64,000 nucleotides of DNA from Talpa occidentalis (Eukaryota > Chordata > Mammalia > Eulipotyphla > Talpidae): the NCBI RefSeq assembly GCF_014898055.3, contig NW_023604861.1, forward strand, positions 101,062,083 to 101,126,082. The letters are read 5' to 3'. Both the position numbers and the translations under genes were made by a program. Shown here one piece after another: positions 33,585-45,344 of the stretch. Below the pieces are notes generated by a model that made no database searches, was not told where the DNA came from, and was given only the letters and a program-made list of their open reading frames with translations. Each line of letters starts with the position of its first letter. Positions within the stretch are counted from its first letter, which is position 1.

Positions 33585-35120
33585 CATTACTTATTCAATA
33601 GATATTTATTCAAACCTTCAATGAACAGGAATTATTCTACGTCATGGGAATTTACATTCTAATGGGCAAAGGCAGATAATGGTAAGTAAATATATATTAG
33701 GTGGTACTAAATACAGTACAATGAAGAGGATCATGTGGCCCTTTTAAACATGGTAGTCAAGGAAGTCCTCTCTGAAATGGTGACAGTTGGGTAGAGATAT
33801 GAAATAAATGAGAGGTGACCCTGCACAAAGGAGAGATTATTCCAAGCCTTGAGGACAGCAGGTGCTGGGCAATGAGATGGGATTGTGCTTTGTATATTCA
33901 AGGAATGGTGAAGAGGCCACTCTAGTTGGATCAGTACCACAAATTTGGGGGGAGGGTACTAGAAGAAATCAGAGATATGGTAGGAGTCAGCAATATCCAG
34001 TGTGTCTGATATTGTCTGGCCTCCATCAGAAAACAGAGTCCATCTTTCAACCTCTTTGAATCTAGGCAGGCATCATTACTGCTTTAGCAAATAAAATATG
34101 GCAGAAAGGGTATTAATACCAGTTTGGGGAGTAGCCTTTACTGGTATGGCAACTTCTTCAGGCTGCATCTTAGAATACAATATTGGAAAAAGTACAATTA
34201 TACCGATACCACCATTTTGTGAGATATCAAACCCCATGGAGAGCCTTGAGGAATGAGATGCCACATAAAGAAAGACCAAGAAGTCACAAGGTACCAACCA
34301 TGTGGGTGAAAAAACTATTCTGGAAGGAGATCCTCCAGGCCAGTCAACACCAAACTGCTCAACTTTTTTGACCGAAGGTATCTTGAGCAAAGGTATATTG
34401 TCATGAATGGTTACAACCCTTGGCCACCATGCTTCTTGTCAGTTGGTTATGCAACAATAGTTTATTGGAAAATCAAAGTAGAAAGCCATTGGAAGGTTTT
34501 GAGCAATCATATGATTTGACTCAAGTCTTCTAAGACCTCCCCTGAGTCTCTGCTGAGAACAGAATGAATAAGTGAGAGTGGGAAAGGAGGCCAGTTTGGA
34601 GAGCTGGTAAGAGAACAGAAAGGTAGAAGCAGAAGCAGTGAAGAATGATTTAATTCTAGATATATTTCAAAGGACACATGGATGGGATTTGCTGATGAAT
34701 TCAATGTGGGTTGTGAAAGAAAGAGTGAAGGTGGTTTCAGAAGGGGGCTCTTACTGACATGTGAGAAAACTGCAGGAGAAGAAGCTTTGGAGTTGAGGAA
34801 ATCAGGAAATCTGTTTTGGATGTGTTAAGATGGAGGCTGAATACACATTCAATGGAGATGCCAAGTGTTGCCAGACACAGAAGTCAGAGTGGGAGATGTA
34901 TGTTTGGTTCTTGGAGAAGTTTAGAGAACTGAGCCTGGACACTCCCCCATCGAGAGATTAGGGAGAATTACAGAAGGAACCCAAAAAGGAAACATAGAAG
35001 GATCAACCAGTGCAAAAGGGGGAGAGTGAGGGAATGATCTAGAGTTGAAGAAGGAAGGTGTTTCAAGAAGGAGGAAGTAAATGTCTGCCAAATCTGCTAT
35101 AGCATCAAGTCAAATGAAGA
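33585..35120 (-). mobile_element. L2 LINE relic split by an LTR
   Basis: Reverse L2 landmarks run on both sides of the LTR: 'agatatttattcaaaccttc', 'gaagtcctctctgaaatggt' and 'gaatggtgaagaggccactc' before, then 'gccattggaaggttttgagc' and 'ggaggccagtttggagagct' after. The two halves are collinear once the LTR is removed. Confidence 0.65.
33985..34440 (+). mobile_element. MLT1-like MaLR LTR
   Basis: 'tttgaatctaggcaggcatc', 'agcaaataaaatatggcaga' and a 3' end near 'ggttatgcaacaatag' are MLT1-type landmarks. It interrupts the L2. Noncoding. Confidence 0.6.
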
Positions 35121-35124
35121 CTGG

Positions 35125-35580
35125 CCAGTCTTGATATTACTCTACTCGTTCTTGATATTACTGATTCGAAAGTTGCTTTTTTTACATACTCAGTTTGCAT
35201 GTGTGTGAGTGTGAGGAGGTGTGTACTTTCTCTTCTCTCCCACTGATCTATTTATCTGTCTGGAACTTTCATATTTGACAAGGCAAACACTGTGCCCATC
35301 CCTAACTCTTCTTTTTATCCCCCAAAATATCCTGGTTATTCTTATTAAAACTCATCAGAATATTGAACAGGAATTTTACCAAGTCTCCTCCTTCTCTATA
35401 TGCACAGGAAATTTTATTGTATATATTTTTTTGCATGCAAAGGAGCTTGGTGATAGTTAATACTGAGTCGGCTTATCTAGTCTCCACAAGGTATGTGTTT
35501 CCATTGATATGCTTTGCAAGCCTAAGTAGGTGTTTTTTTCCCCATATAGGCCTTTTGTGTTTTTTCTTTTCCAGGTATTT
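35125..35580. other. Unassigned sequence
   Basis: Contains a 12-bp repeat, cttgatattact, at about 35132 and 35151. No gene recognised. Confidence 0.35.
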
Positions 35581-35593
35581 AAATTTCAGTGAC

Positions 35594-35885
35594 TTTTTTT
35601 TTAACTTTTTTTTTTTTAAGATTTATTTATTGATTGATACAAGCACTGGGTATAGTCAGAAGCGCGGGAGGGTGAGAGAATTCACCAGAGCCAGAGCAGG
35701 GAGCAGAGCAGGCAGAAGGACCAAAGCACACTGCTGAGGGGAGCAGCGGGCGGCAGGAGAGGTCTGCGCGCCATGTGGGACCCTCCTCCAGTGGCCGGGG
35801 AACAGCCGGGGATCGAACTGGCGCTGCAGAGGCTGCGGGCAGCTTCGCAACCCAGAGCTCAATCGCTGCGCCACTGGGAAGGCCC
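35594..35885 (-). mobile_element. tRNA-derived SINE, younger subfamily
   Basis: Minus-strand full copy with a perfect 14-bp duplication, taaatttcagtgac, at 35580-35593 and 35886-35899. Confidence 0.97.
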
Positions 35886-35899
35886 TAAATTTCAGTGAC

Positions 35900-36418
35900 A
35901 TTTGTGAATTATGTCCCATTTTCCCATTGTATTTTCTCACTATTTATACTATAAAAAAGGTTTTTTTCTCTTATTATTTCCAGTGATCTTACAGGTGATA
36001 CAGATTTTGCCACCTTTCTTTCATAGGCACGAGGTCTCACAGCAACGTATAAGGTTGTCCTAACTTCTGTTGATGAAATCACCCACACTTTGGAGAAAGG
36101 GAGTTAATACGCCAGTATTTCTAAGTGTTGCCCAAAGAACTCCATGACTTCCAGGTGCTCTGGGAATGATTGTAGCTACACATCTCAAACAGTCCCAGAT
36201 ATTCCCACTTTCAAATATTTTTCCCTTTGTTAACCCATGAGTCAGACCATATGTCCTTTGATCTTTGCTTCAAAAAATATTGTCACGGTATTTAGACACA
36301 GGGACAGCCCAGGCAAAGTTGGAACATATGGGATGTTTTTCCTCAGAGTCCCTAACTTTCCTCTCAGCATTCTTCCTGGTTTTGTGTGCCTGGAGCACAT
36401 GCATGTGTTCATGTGCGT

Positions 36419-36453
<35 letters not shown>

Positions 36454-36540
36454 GTGTCTTGGAAAAGGGGATTTCATTCAAATTATACCACATGTGCTCT
36501 TGTTGTGTAGCATGGAATCAAGATCCACCAGAAGCTGGTT
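35900..36540. other. Unassigned sequence around a CA repeat
   Basis: No repeat family or exon recognised apart from the CA/Z-DNA tract listed separately. Confidence 0.4.
36411..36451. repeat. (CA)15 with alternating purine-pyrimidine lead-in
   Basis: atgtgcgtgc runs straight into fifteen CA units, an about 40-bp alternating tract with Z-DNA potential. Confidence 0.9.
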
Positions 36541-36544
36541 AGAG

Positions 36545-36745
36545 TGGAAGGTTTTGGAGTTGGCTGGCCTGGATCTGAACCCCAAATCTAAATGTATGCT
36601 TTGGGGCAGTTCACTTAACTTCTTAGAGCCTCTGTTCCCCAGATGTGAAAGGAGTGTATAATATCTACATTGCAGGATTGTTATGGGGACTCGACAAAAT
36701 GACTACAGAATGTTCAACATAGATAGCAGTACCCATTCCTATCAC
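36545..36745 (+). mobile_element. MIR SINE
   Basis: 'tggcctggatctgaacccca', 'ttcacttaacttcttagagc' and 'gcaggattgttatggggact' follow the MIR consensus. Confidence 0.75.
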
Positions 36746-36749
36746 TTAG

Positions 36750-37795
36750 AAGAAGAAGCTTCCATTCTGTTGCTTGGATCCTTAAGACAATTCCTTGATT
36801 CATTCTCCACTCTGAGCTGTAGATGCAAACTGACCAGCACGAGAATGCAGGCAGAAGTTGGGTCTCCATCTCCTAAATCTCCCTTTTGTACCCCTATCTA
36901 AATGAACAAACCACAGTTCCAATCTCTCCCATTTATAAACCAATCTCCAAGTAAAAATCGCTTGCAGTGACGATGTGCAAGACATTTGTCATTTTTGCCA
37001 TCACCTTCCCATTACCATTCCAGTCTTCCTTTTGGGGATACCGCATTGTGTATAGCTTTGGGAGGTAGGGGCAGAAGTCAGATGGATGGATCTGACCTTT
37101 CCTAGGGGGTCAGGGAGGTGACCTGGACACAGTTCAGCATGCTTTCCCTTCTTTCTGGGATTCTCTACTTTACCTAAAGTGATGCCCCAATGTGGAAACA
37201 ACTAAGGTCATAATTATGATGTTGCGGGCTGCATTATATACCCAGATTGTGCTAAGTTCCCATTATTGTGCTTTTTATTGGTGGGCTTACTGGCTCTGAC
37301 TGTCTTGCCTTCAGAACCCCTTGCTTGCTGCTCTACATTAAACCTTGTCAGCCCCCAGTATCACTCAAAAGATTGCCTTTTTGTTCAGCACAGTCTGGTT
37401 TGATTCCTCTCTCTTGCAACAGAAACACTATCTAGCAGAGCCAGATTCCAAGAGGAAACTAAGAAAAGGAGCCTCATCTCACTTAACAAGAATTCTCTGT
37501 TACTGTGATCAACATCTGGCGCCTGGGAGAAAGGTGAAATCTTAAAGCATATAACTAAATGGGATGTGATGACTGAACTGCAGTTGTGTATCATCACATT
37601 AGAGAGGATTTCAGAACAGGTAATCTCTCACTTGGCAAATTTATCATCAAAGGGGCAAAGGGATGGAGAGGTGGAAAAGGGGTAGTGAATATCAACTCTA
37701 CAAGTATCAACTCAAATACAGATTCTTTGTATGATTTTTAGGAGAACTTAAAACGATTTCCCCTTTGGGGAAGGGAAAAAGTAAATGTTCTATTT
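36750..37795. other. Unassigned intergenic sequence
   Basis: No repeat family or exon recognised. Confidence 0.35.
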
Positions 37796-37799
37796 CCCC

Positions 37800-38160
37800 T
37801 TTTTCTCTTCATTATGCATTGTCTCGGCATGGCCCCTTGGTCCCGAGAAAGCTGCCACAAAGCATTTTACTAGTTATCTGATTGTCATCCTACTTAACAT
37901 GTTCCGTGGTCTGCTGGCTGATGGTATTTTAAGCAGGATCTAATTGGTAACATATTGTCGATTGAATTAAGTGCCATATGATGGAGATTTAAACCATGGT
38001 AATTTTTCCATAAAGAAAAATCTGTCAACAGGCTACAGCAGAGGAACAGCAATAAATCAAATTGTCATGTTTATTAGTTATTGTAGGAATCTAGTTGTCT
38101 TGTATTCATTATAACCCCCCATTTTTAGCATCGATAAAAACTATAAAGAGGGATATTTGT
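37800..38160. promoter_or_regulatory. Candidate conserved noncoding element
   Basis: About 360 bp of complex sequence without repeat landmarks, with several homeodomain-like TAATTG/CAATTA-type cores and a catcgata motif. It has the texture of developmental enhancers. This is impression only; conservation was not measured. Confidence 0.2.
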
Positions 38161-38164
38161 GCAA

Positions 38165-38480
38165 GGTGCTTTATAAATAGGTTTATATTTGTATACAAAT
38201 ACTTGTTTGCATTTTAATCATGAGACAAATGGTTCTTCCTTCACTTTAAAAGGAACATGCATTTTGGTTGTTTCTGGATGAAGGAAAATGTTTCCTGTTT
38301 TTTCCAAAGGCATGTTTAAAACATTGGGGTTCAAGTCACTGTTAATAAAAGAAAAGCTAAGAAAACAAAAATGAGTTAACACCATTTGCTTATTAAATTT
38401 GCAGAAATTAAAAGAACTGATAGAATGCATACCTTATAGGATTTGTAAAGGAATTACTACTGCAGTTTGATTTGGAAAAG
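38165..38480. other. Unassigned sequence
   Basis: AT-rich, no landmark seen. Confidence 0.35.
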
Positions 38481-38505
38481 CTTAAAAATTGGAAAAAAAA
38501 AAAAT

Positions 38506-38744
38506 GGGCCTCCCCTGGTGGCGCAGCAGTTGAGCGCTGGTCTGCGAAGCTGCCCACAGCCTCTGCAGTGCCGGTTCGATCCCGGGCCACCAGCGAGGGT
38601 CCCACATGGCGCAACAGACCTCTCCTGCCGCTCCTGTTGCTCCCCTCAGCAGTATAGTTCTTCAGTCTGCCTGTTCTGTTTCTCGCTCTGGCTCTAGTGA
38701 ATTCTCTCACCCTCCCACACTTCTGACTGTACCCAGTGCTTGTC

Positions 38745-38803
<59 letters not shown>

Positions 38804-38815
38804 ATATTTTTTTAA
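38506..38815 (+). mobile_element. tRNA-derived SINE, younger subfamily, with long (AAAT)n tail
   Basis: B box ggttcgatccc intact. The tail holds about fifteen AAAT units (38745-38805). The 15-bp duplication aaaaattggaaaaaa flanks it at 38484 and 38816. Confidence 0.95.
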
Positions 38816-39019
38816 AAAAATTGGAAAAAATGTTTTCCGTATATGCGATGGCTAAACAAATAATGGGATATCAATTCCAAAGAATGTAACACAGCCATTT
38901 GAAAAAGTTAAATCATATTTAATGACACATCATTTGCACCAACATCATTTCTGCTTTTACTTTTAACTTGCCTTTTGAAAGTCACTTTCAACTTTTTTCC
39001 TAATTTGAATCAGAAATAT

Positions 39020-39490
39020 GGACAGATCTTTCTCAGCTTGCAGTGGGTTTACATCTTGATAGCCCATCACAGTTGAAAATATCCTAAGTTGAAAATGCAT
39101 TTAATGCATCTACCTTCCAAACATAGCTTAGCCTACCCTACCTTAGACATACTCAAAACACGTACATTGGCCTACAGTTGGGCAAAATCATCTACCGCAC
39201 AGCTTATTTTGTAATGGTGTTGACTGTCTCTTGGTGTTTACTGAATAGGGTGCTGAAAGTGAGAAAGTCTGTGAAGTGTCAGTTGCACCCCCTTGTGACT
39301 GAGCAGCTGAGTGGAGCTGTGACTCATGCCTGGCATCCTGAGGGGCACTGTCCCCCATATCACTAGTTCAGGGAAGCATCCCTGAACTAAAATTGTAAGT
39401 AGATTGTCTATTGAATGTTTATCATTTTTGCACCATCATAAAGTCAAAAAACCATAAGCCAAACCATTGCAAGTTGGAGACCAGCAGTAA
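39020..39490. mobile_element. Tigger-like (TcMar) nonautonomous DNA transposon
   Basis: Blocks 'ttgaaaatatcctaagttg', 'cctacagttgggcaaaatc' and 'accatcataaagtcaaaaa' match a familiar mammalian pogo/Tigger-class MITE whose termini read as imperfect inverted repeats ('gcttgcagtgggttt' against 'accattgcaagttgg'). No transposase remains. Confidence 0.55.
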
Positions 39491-39544
39491 TTTACAAATG
39501 GATCCTCATTAGAATTTCATAAAGCCTTGGGGATTGTGGAGGAC
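39331..39544 (+). repeat. Inverted duplication, source copy
   Basis: This 214-bp segment, part Tigger-like element and part 3' flank with MIR, is present in reverse complement at 40393-40605. By hand alignment about 10-13 differences occur, roughly 94-95% identity. Confidence 0.92.
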
Positions 39545-39660
39545 AGGTTATTACACCCACTTCACAGATAAAGAAACAGAATGATGATTTATTCAAGGAG
39601 CCACACAGTTGTCAACCTTAGGAGGCAGAATATAAGCCTAGAGTTTCTTCCTCTATTCTG
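39545..39660 (-). mobile_element. MIR SINE fragment
   Basis: 'cccacttcacagataaagaa' and 'caaggagccacacagttgtc' match reverse MIR. Confidence 0.55.
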
Positions 39661-39664
39661 TAGT

Positions 39665-40345
39665 GTGGAATAAAAGGTCTAGAAATCAGAGCCCAAATCC
39701 AGCTCCTTCCTATTTCTTTAACTCTCAGTATGACCTTGAATTTGTATCTTAATTTTCTGGGACTTGGCTTCCTCCTCAGTTACATGTTTTTACCACTTAA
39801 TTCAAGCTGTAGAGGTGATATGTGAAGGCCAGAAGCACAGAATCTGGAGATAGGCAGATCTCATAGCTCTGCACTCTCAGGCCAGCATCAACTATTTTCT
39901 AGAATTGGCATAATCTCAGGAATCTGTGCAACATAAAAAAAGGTATGTGACAAATGAGTACGTGTTTCACATGTTAGAGGCACTAAACACATGCCATTTG
40001 CTGTGATTTAGATGCCATGGTTACATATATCTGCTTTCTAAGCCGTTGTGCATGTGGACACACAGGTTGGAAGAACTCATGGAAATAAGCCCCCTGAGTT
40101 TCCAAGCTTGCAACTGGTGGGGAGGTGCCTCATGCTTCTTTCCCAGCCCCTGCTCATGAGGCTGTGCAGAGTAAGCACCACATGTGTGGGTCATTGTGGG
40201 TCATTGCTCTGACTGCCTATGTGTCCCCTGTACTATTCCAAATCCCACTTCCCAGTCTCTATCTTTCCCACTCTCCTATCATTTTCCTTCAGGTCTCACA
40301 GCTGAATTGTACAAAAGGGAGTGATAACAACAATAATAACAATAA
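39665..40345. other. Spacer between the inverted copies, with a weak MIR and an (AAY)n run
   Basis: 39680-39800 resembles a plus-strand MIR ('atgaccttgaatttgtatct'). An AAC/AAT triplet run occupies about 40326-40352. No gene recognised. Confidence 0.45.
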
Positions 40346-40349
40346 TAAT

Positions 40350-40750
40350 AATTTTCAGTAGCACTTGTTGAGTCCTTTCAATATGCCAGAAATCCTCCAC
40401 AATCCCCAAGGCTTTATGAAATTCTAATGAGGATCCATTTGTAAATTACTACTGGTCTCCAACTTGCAATGGTTTGACTTATGGTTTTTTGACTTTATGA
40501 TGGCACAAAAGTGATAAACATTCAATAGACACTCTACTTACAATTTTGAACTGGGATACTTCCCTGAACTAGTGATATGGGGGACAATGCCCCTCAGTAT
40601 GCCAGTAACACACTTCGAAGCACTTGACAATTCCTGCTCGAATAACCCTTACACAACAGGCAGCCTATTACTGCACCCACTTTACCGATGCCATAATTGG
40701 AGAGACTTGCCCAAAGCCACAGGATTTGAACCCTGAAGTTTAGCAAATGA
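40350..40750 (-). mobile_element. MIR SINE split by the inverted insertion
   Basis: 'agcacttgttgagtcctttc' and 'atatgccag' (to 40389) are continued after the insertion by 'taacacacttcgaagcactt', 'cccactttaccgatgccata' and 'agacttgcccaaagccacag'. The MIR becomes continuous when the inserted block is removed. Confidence 0.7.
40393..40605 (-). repeat. Inverted duplication, inserted copy
   Basis: Reverse complement of 39331-39544 lying inside a MIR. The sequence tatgccag occurs on both sides of the block (40382-40389 and 40598-40605), and the source also reads atgccag at that end. Confidence 0.92.
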
Positions 40751-41330
40751 GCAATGTATTTTCCCCTACTTTCTAAATACAAAATATATAAAAAGATGCA
40801 TGACAACATAACATTAAGTGCAGGTAATGCTCAACACAAGTAAACATCAATTGACGGAAATAAAACCAAAACCTTAGAATACTGTTTGTTATTTTTACTG
40901 TCATACTCTCATTCTAGCAGGAAGATGGGAAACGTTGACAGCCCTAAGGATGGTGCTTTTTCCTCAACTTTCCACCAAGGGGCAAATGCTTTTGACAAAA
41001 GCAGAGACCGTTTTTTTTTTAAAATTGGCTATTTTGTGTGTATACTCAAGATCAAAGAGTTTCCTGTCACTTCTTTGTTACTGTGGGTTAACACTTGGTC
41101 TTTAGCTATTTCTGTTACAGTATCAGGTCCCAGACTAACTGAACAATTTTCATCTCATCTCATGGGATTTTTCACCCTTTTAAACAAAAGATACTATGAA
41201 ATGCACTAAACATCATTTCACTTTTATATTTTTAAGATGAGTAATAAAGTATTCACATATTAGGAAAAAATCCTTTGTTATACTATTAGTTTTCTATTGC
41301 TATTAATATGATCATTATTGCTATTTTGTA

Positions 41331-41460
41331 GTATATGATATGTGTATTAATGTGTATATATGTATGTGTATGATATACATAATATGCAGTGTATACATGT
41401 GTGGTGTGTGTGTACTCGAGTAGTGTATACACACATGCACATATACACATAATGCACTGT
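41331..41460. repeat. TA/TG-to-CA tract with inverted symmetry
   Basis: A TG/TA-rich half (gtgtatatatgtatgtgta) is followed by a CA/TA-rich half (tatacacacatgcacata) around actcgagt, so the strand can fold back into a long imperfect hairpin. Confidence 0.7.
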
Positions 41461-41720
41461 TGAAGGATATAGATAGTGCTGTCAGGTCCTGCTGGTGGGG
41501 GAGAGTATTCTCTGCAGGAGCAGAGGTGGCCATAAGATGAACCACACATGCTCTCTCCTCCAGGGTTTCAGGCCTCTGTGAGATCACTCACTCAGGCCAT
41601 TCACTGGGTCTAGTCTGTGGCCATGCCATAGGTTCTTTTTCTGAGGTATAGCTAATGGCCTAAATGAGGTTCAGACACACTTTACATAAGCGCCACAGCC
41701 CCATTGCCATTATGAATAGT

Positions 41721-41786
41721 GTTATGAGTCCTTTATGTGACACCCACAGCTAGGTTATGCGTCTTTTATGTGACACCCACACAAAT
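41721..41786 (+). repeat. 33-bp tandem duplication
   Basis: Two adjacent 33-bp units, each with tttatgtgacacccaca; a few mismatches. Confidence 0.85.
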
Positions 41787-42884
41787 TACAGAATCCTTTT
41801 CCGTTCCAGTTCAAGTCTGTCTCCTCAGTCTGTCCAGTTTTAACCTGCAGCTGAATTATGTCAACGGACAGATCGAGAGCGTGTTCTACTGCTCAGGCCT
41901 GAGGAGCATGGATCATGCTATTCAAAGTACCCCTGTGAAGGGTATAAAAATTAAGAGTCACTTCTTTTCCACCCAGTGCAGCCCACATGCTCTCCAGTTT
42001 GATCTTACCTCTCAACTCTCAAGCTCCTTTTCTTTCTTTCCCAACCAAGTAATTCAACTTCTTTCTTCTGAGACTGAGTGCAGAGCTCCCTTCTCACTGG
42101 CAAGCTTTCTGAATGGCACTTTCTATATAAACAGGAAGAGTATGTGTGGTCATGACTGAAGCATGCAGGTGTTGATAGAGGATGTGAAAGTGTGAAGAGA
42201 ATGACTAACCCCACCAGTGCATTTCCCCACCAGACATCTCACCAGTGTCTTCTCATCTACCACAAGGTTTACCAGAAGGCTGGATGCCAGAGCTTGGGCT
42301 CTACTCCAGTGACCACTTGGCAAGAACCAGAAACTGTGTTCATGGAAGCCAAGGAGGAATTTCTCTATTGTTCCCCTCTCCCTAGCTCCATACAGACTCC
42401 TTAAAATAACCCCAGGAACATTTTGGAATCCCTTAAATATGATCTTATCAGGTATGCTGACTTGAATGGACTACTTAACTCATCCAAAGCTCTGCTGATT
42501 CCTCAAACTGCCTAGACACCTAAGCTACCAGAATCAAAGTCTTATGCAGCCACTGGACTGTAAGTCTTCTGGAACATTCTAGAATAGAGATCCGCCAAGA
42601 GGAGAAAGAAGACTAGACAGGAATCAGACAAACCAAGGATGCTCTGTTCAAAGGGTTTTTACTTCCTCGTCTCCATTCACTAAGTCAGTCCACAGCAGTA
42701 GGGTTCCTTGCCCTAAAACCTTCCTTCTTACTCTCGTCTCTGGAACTCAGGGAGCTCAGTCATGGACCCATTTTCAGTACCTGTCTTATTGGCTGTTCTC
42801 TATTAGAATTTGATAGCCCTGACTCCTTCCTTTCTTCTGGAACTTCCCCAGACTCCACATTCTCCTGGCTTGGGATCAGGGGAT

Positions 42885-43630
42885 CTCTCTCTCTCTCACT
42901 GTCAGACTTCCATTCCTCTGCCAATATCTTAATTTTTGTCCTTCTTCTGGGTTTCATTGTAAGTGTAGTGATTCATGTTCTCTGTGGGTAACCTTTTCCA
43001 GACTCTAGATACTGCTTCCCATGCTCATATATTCACAAGTCTTTATTTACCAGGACATAGTGCTGCAGGCATCTCAGGTTCCACTGGCCAAATGAGATCC
43101 TGTTCTATGACCACACGTCCTGGAATCACTGTCATGTGTCCTGTGAAATCCTCCCTGCCTTATTCCAAAATTCCTGAGTTTGCCTCCTTTTGGTCTACTA
43201 TTTTGTCCTCAACAAATAGGGCTTCTTCAGATTTGATCCTCTGATATCCTCATCCCAGACCACCTGTTTCTTCAGGCCAGGTTCACTTCTGTACAGACCT
43301 TGAAACCACACCACCCAATCCCAGTATTGGCTATATGGGGCCCCAGGCTAGGAGAAACACTCTCTAGTAATTTCAAATCAGAAATGGGAAGTTGTCTACC
43401 TTCTTTCCTTTGCTGCATACTGCTCCTCCCACCCCCGCAGTCAGAAACCTTGTCAATTCTGCCTCAAGTTCTTTCTTCTCCTTTCCTGTGTCTGTCACTT
43501 AACCTGTGTCTTGTCGTCACTGCAATAGTCACCCAAAGAAGCATATTCCCCAGTGTGTGCAAGACAATTCACTGAGGTCTGGGAAGAGAGGACTTGAATA
43601 TCTACTTAGGCTTACTTGTTTATGTTACGT
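42885..43630. other. Unassigned, possibly L2-derived in part
   Basis: The pyrimidine-rich plus strand suggests old L2 sequence upstream of the clearer L2 piece at 43960, but landmarks are weak. Confidence 0.3.
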
Positions 43631-43635
43631 GCAGG

Positions 43636-43745
43636 TAAGAGTACATAACATAAAATTAACCACTCCCCATTTTAAGTGTATCATCCAGTGGCATCGAGCA
43701 CATTCACAATGTTGTGTTAACACCCCTTCCATCTAACCCAAGACT
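43636..43745 (-). mobile_element. L1M 3'-UTR fragment
   Basis: 'aaaattaaccactccccatt' and 'gcacattcacaatgttgtgt' match the reverse of an L1M 3' UTR. Confidence 0.65.
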
Positions 43746-43959
43746 CACCTGGATTTTTACATCATCTTCTCAGTGTCTACTTTTTGTGTATGTTTTAATG
43801 TACATAATGTGTGAATGCAGTTGATTGTGATCATTTGTGAATCAAACATCTACTGAGACTATGACCATCAGAAATATGGACACATCTGACCTCTTAACAC
43901 CTCTCTTTGGTGACAGACTCTAGAGTATTTTCCAAACTGCTTCCCAATTTTCTGTGTAA

Positions 43960-44265
43960 GAGACTGAAAAAATGATAGCATCTTCTCACCCCCATCTTTT
44001 AACCTTCAATGGCTTCCCATTACCTACTGGAAGATCCCAAAGTCCCCTTGCTGGTGGACAAAACATCTGATGCTGTAGCTCCTGCTCTCTCCAGCATCCT
44101 CTTACCACTTTCTCCCTGCTTCCCTCCTCACCCCCCAGCACTACTACACCACTGGGGATTTCCTGAACCCTCAGGCTTCTTTAGATCACTCTTTCTTTTA
44201 TCATGCTATGTCCTCACTTGGGAATGGCTTTTCAGGAAAATCCCCATGGATGTTAAAAACTCTTT
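43960..44265 (+). mobile_element. L2 LINE fragment
   Basis: 'caatggcttcccattaccta', 'gctctctccagcatcctctt' and 'gggaatggcttttcaggaaa' follow the L2 order. Confidence 0.7.
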
Positions 44266-44369
44266 CTCATTACTTTTCTCTGGTATATAATTAGTTATGC
44301 TTGCAACCCATGGAGTTATTATACATTATTCCTTACTCACTGAAGTCATTGTCTCTATGTTGGATGTAG

Positions 44370-44575
44370 TATGGGCAATTTAGTGGCTAAGAGGGTGGGC
44401 TCTGGCATGAGAAAAATGGGTTTGAATCCTGCCCTTACCATTTTACTAGTTGTGCTTCCTCAGATGTTACCTACCTTCCACTTTCTCATCTACACAAAAC
44501 CCATCTCACACAGTGATTGCATAAATTAAACAACATCATGCAAGTAAAGGATATAATAAGTGTTCACGAAGTGTT
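44370..44575 (+). mobile_element. MIR SINE
   Basis: 'gtggctaagagggtgggctc', 'gggtttgaatcctgccctta' and 'aagtaaaggatataataagt' match MIR along its length. Confidence 0.8.
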
Positions 44576-44579
44576 GGGG

Positions 44580-45120
44580 GATAAAAGTATGGCCATTTTG
44601 TTGTTTATCATAGTATTCTAAAAACCCTTGTAAAATCATAAACTTCTTATTCAGGAAAGCTACCCCCATAAAGCAGAATGCCTTCAGTTAAAAAAAAAAT
44701 TAATTCTTTAGTGTACATTTGTATCAGAGTTCAAAGAATGCATTTCTGGCTGGCGGTTTATGTGTCGACCTCTGGAACGTTTCCAGACTTCCTCCTCCTC
44801 CGCCCCTCCTCTCACTCTCTTACAGCTCACCCAGCAATAACCCACCACTGGCAGGTTGGAAAACACTCTGGGCTGTGAGTTGCCACTGTGCTTTTATACA
44901 CATCCTTTACTGCCCTGGCCCAGGCAGGGAGCACTCAAAGAAGCATGCCTATGCTTCTCACCAGGTGCACCCCCCTGTGCTCTTATAGATGGCCTTGCCC
45001 TGGGCAAATGGCTGAGTAGATGAGAAGGCAGACAGAGAATGTGAGCAGCAACAGGTCCCTGGAGACAGGGCTAGAAGCAGATTCATTCATTCAAATTTAT
45101 TTCCTGCCTATGGCAAAATA
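44580..45120. other. Unassigned sequence
   Basis: No exon or repeat family recognised. Confidence 0.35.
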
Positions 45121-45129
45121 TCTGGCACA

Positions 45130-45325
45130 ATGTTTAATAAATGTACTTCCTCTGCCACAACACCCAGCACACTTAATTACAATCAATTGCTCAGTCATGC
45201 ATCTTCTCCAGGAGACTGGAGGCTTTTTGAAGTAGAGCAGCATCGGTCCTGTTCATGCCTGTCTCTGTGTCACCTGTCACACATATTAGGCTCTCAAAGA
45301 TTTATTGAGCGGGTACATGTATGAA
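45130..45325 (+). mobile_element. L2 3'-end fragment
   Basis: 'agactggaggctttttgaag', 'tgcctgtctctgtgtcacct' and 'ctctcaaagatttattgagc' match the L2 terminus. Confidence 0.65.
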
Positions 45326-45344
45326 AAAGCTATTAGAATACAGT

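Larger units (their letters stand above)
40760..42880. other. Unassigned intergenic sequence
   Basis: Includes the TG/CA hairpin-prone tract (41331-41460) and a 33-bp tandem duplication. A 140-codon frame at 41737-42159 shows no domain I know. Confidence 0.35.

Noticed and set aside
41737..42159. 140-codon plus-strand open frame
   Set aside because: Begins inside a 33-bp tandem duplication and shows no known domain; likely chance.
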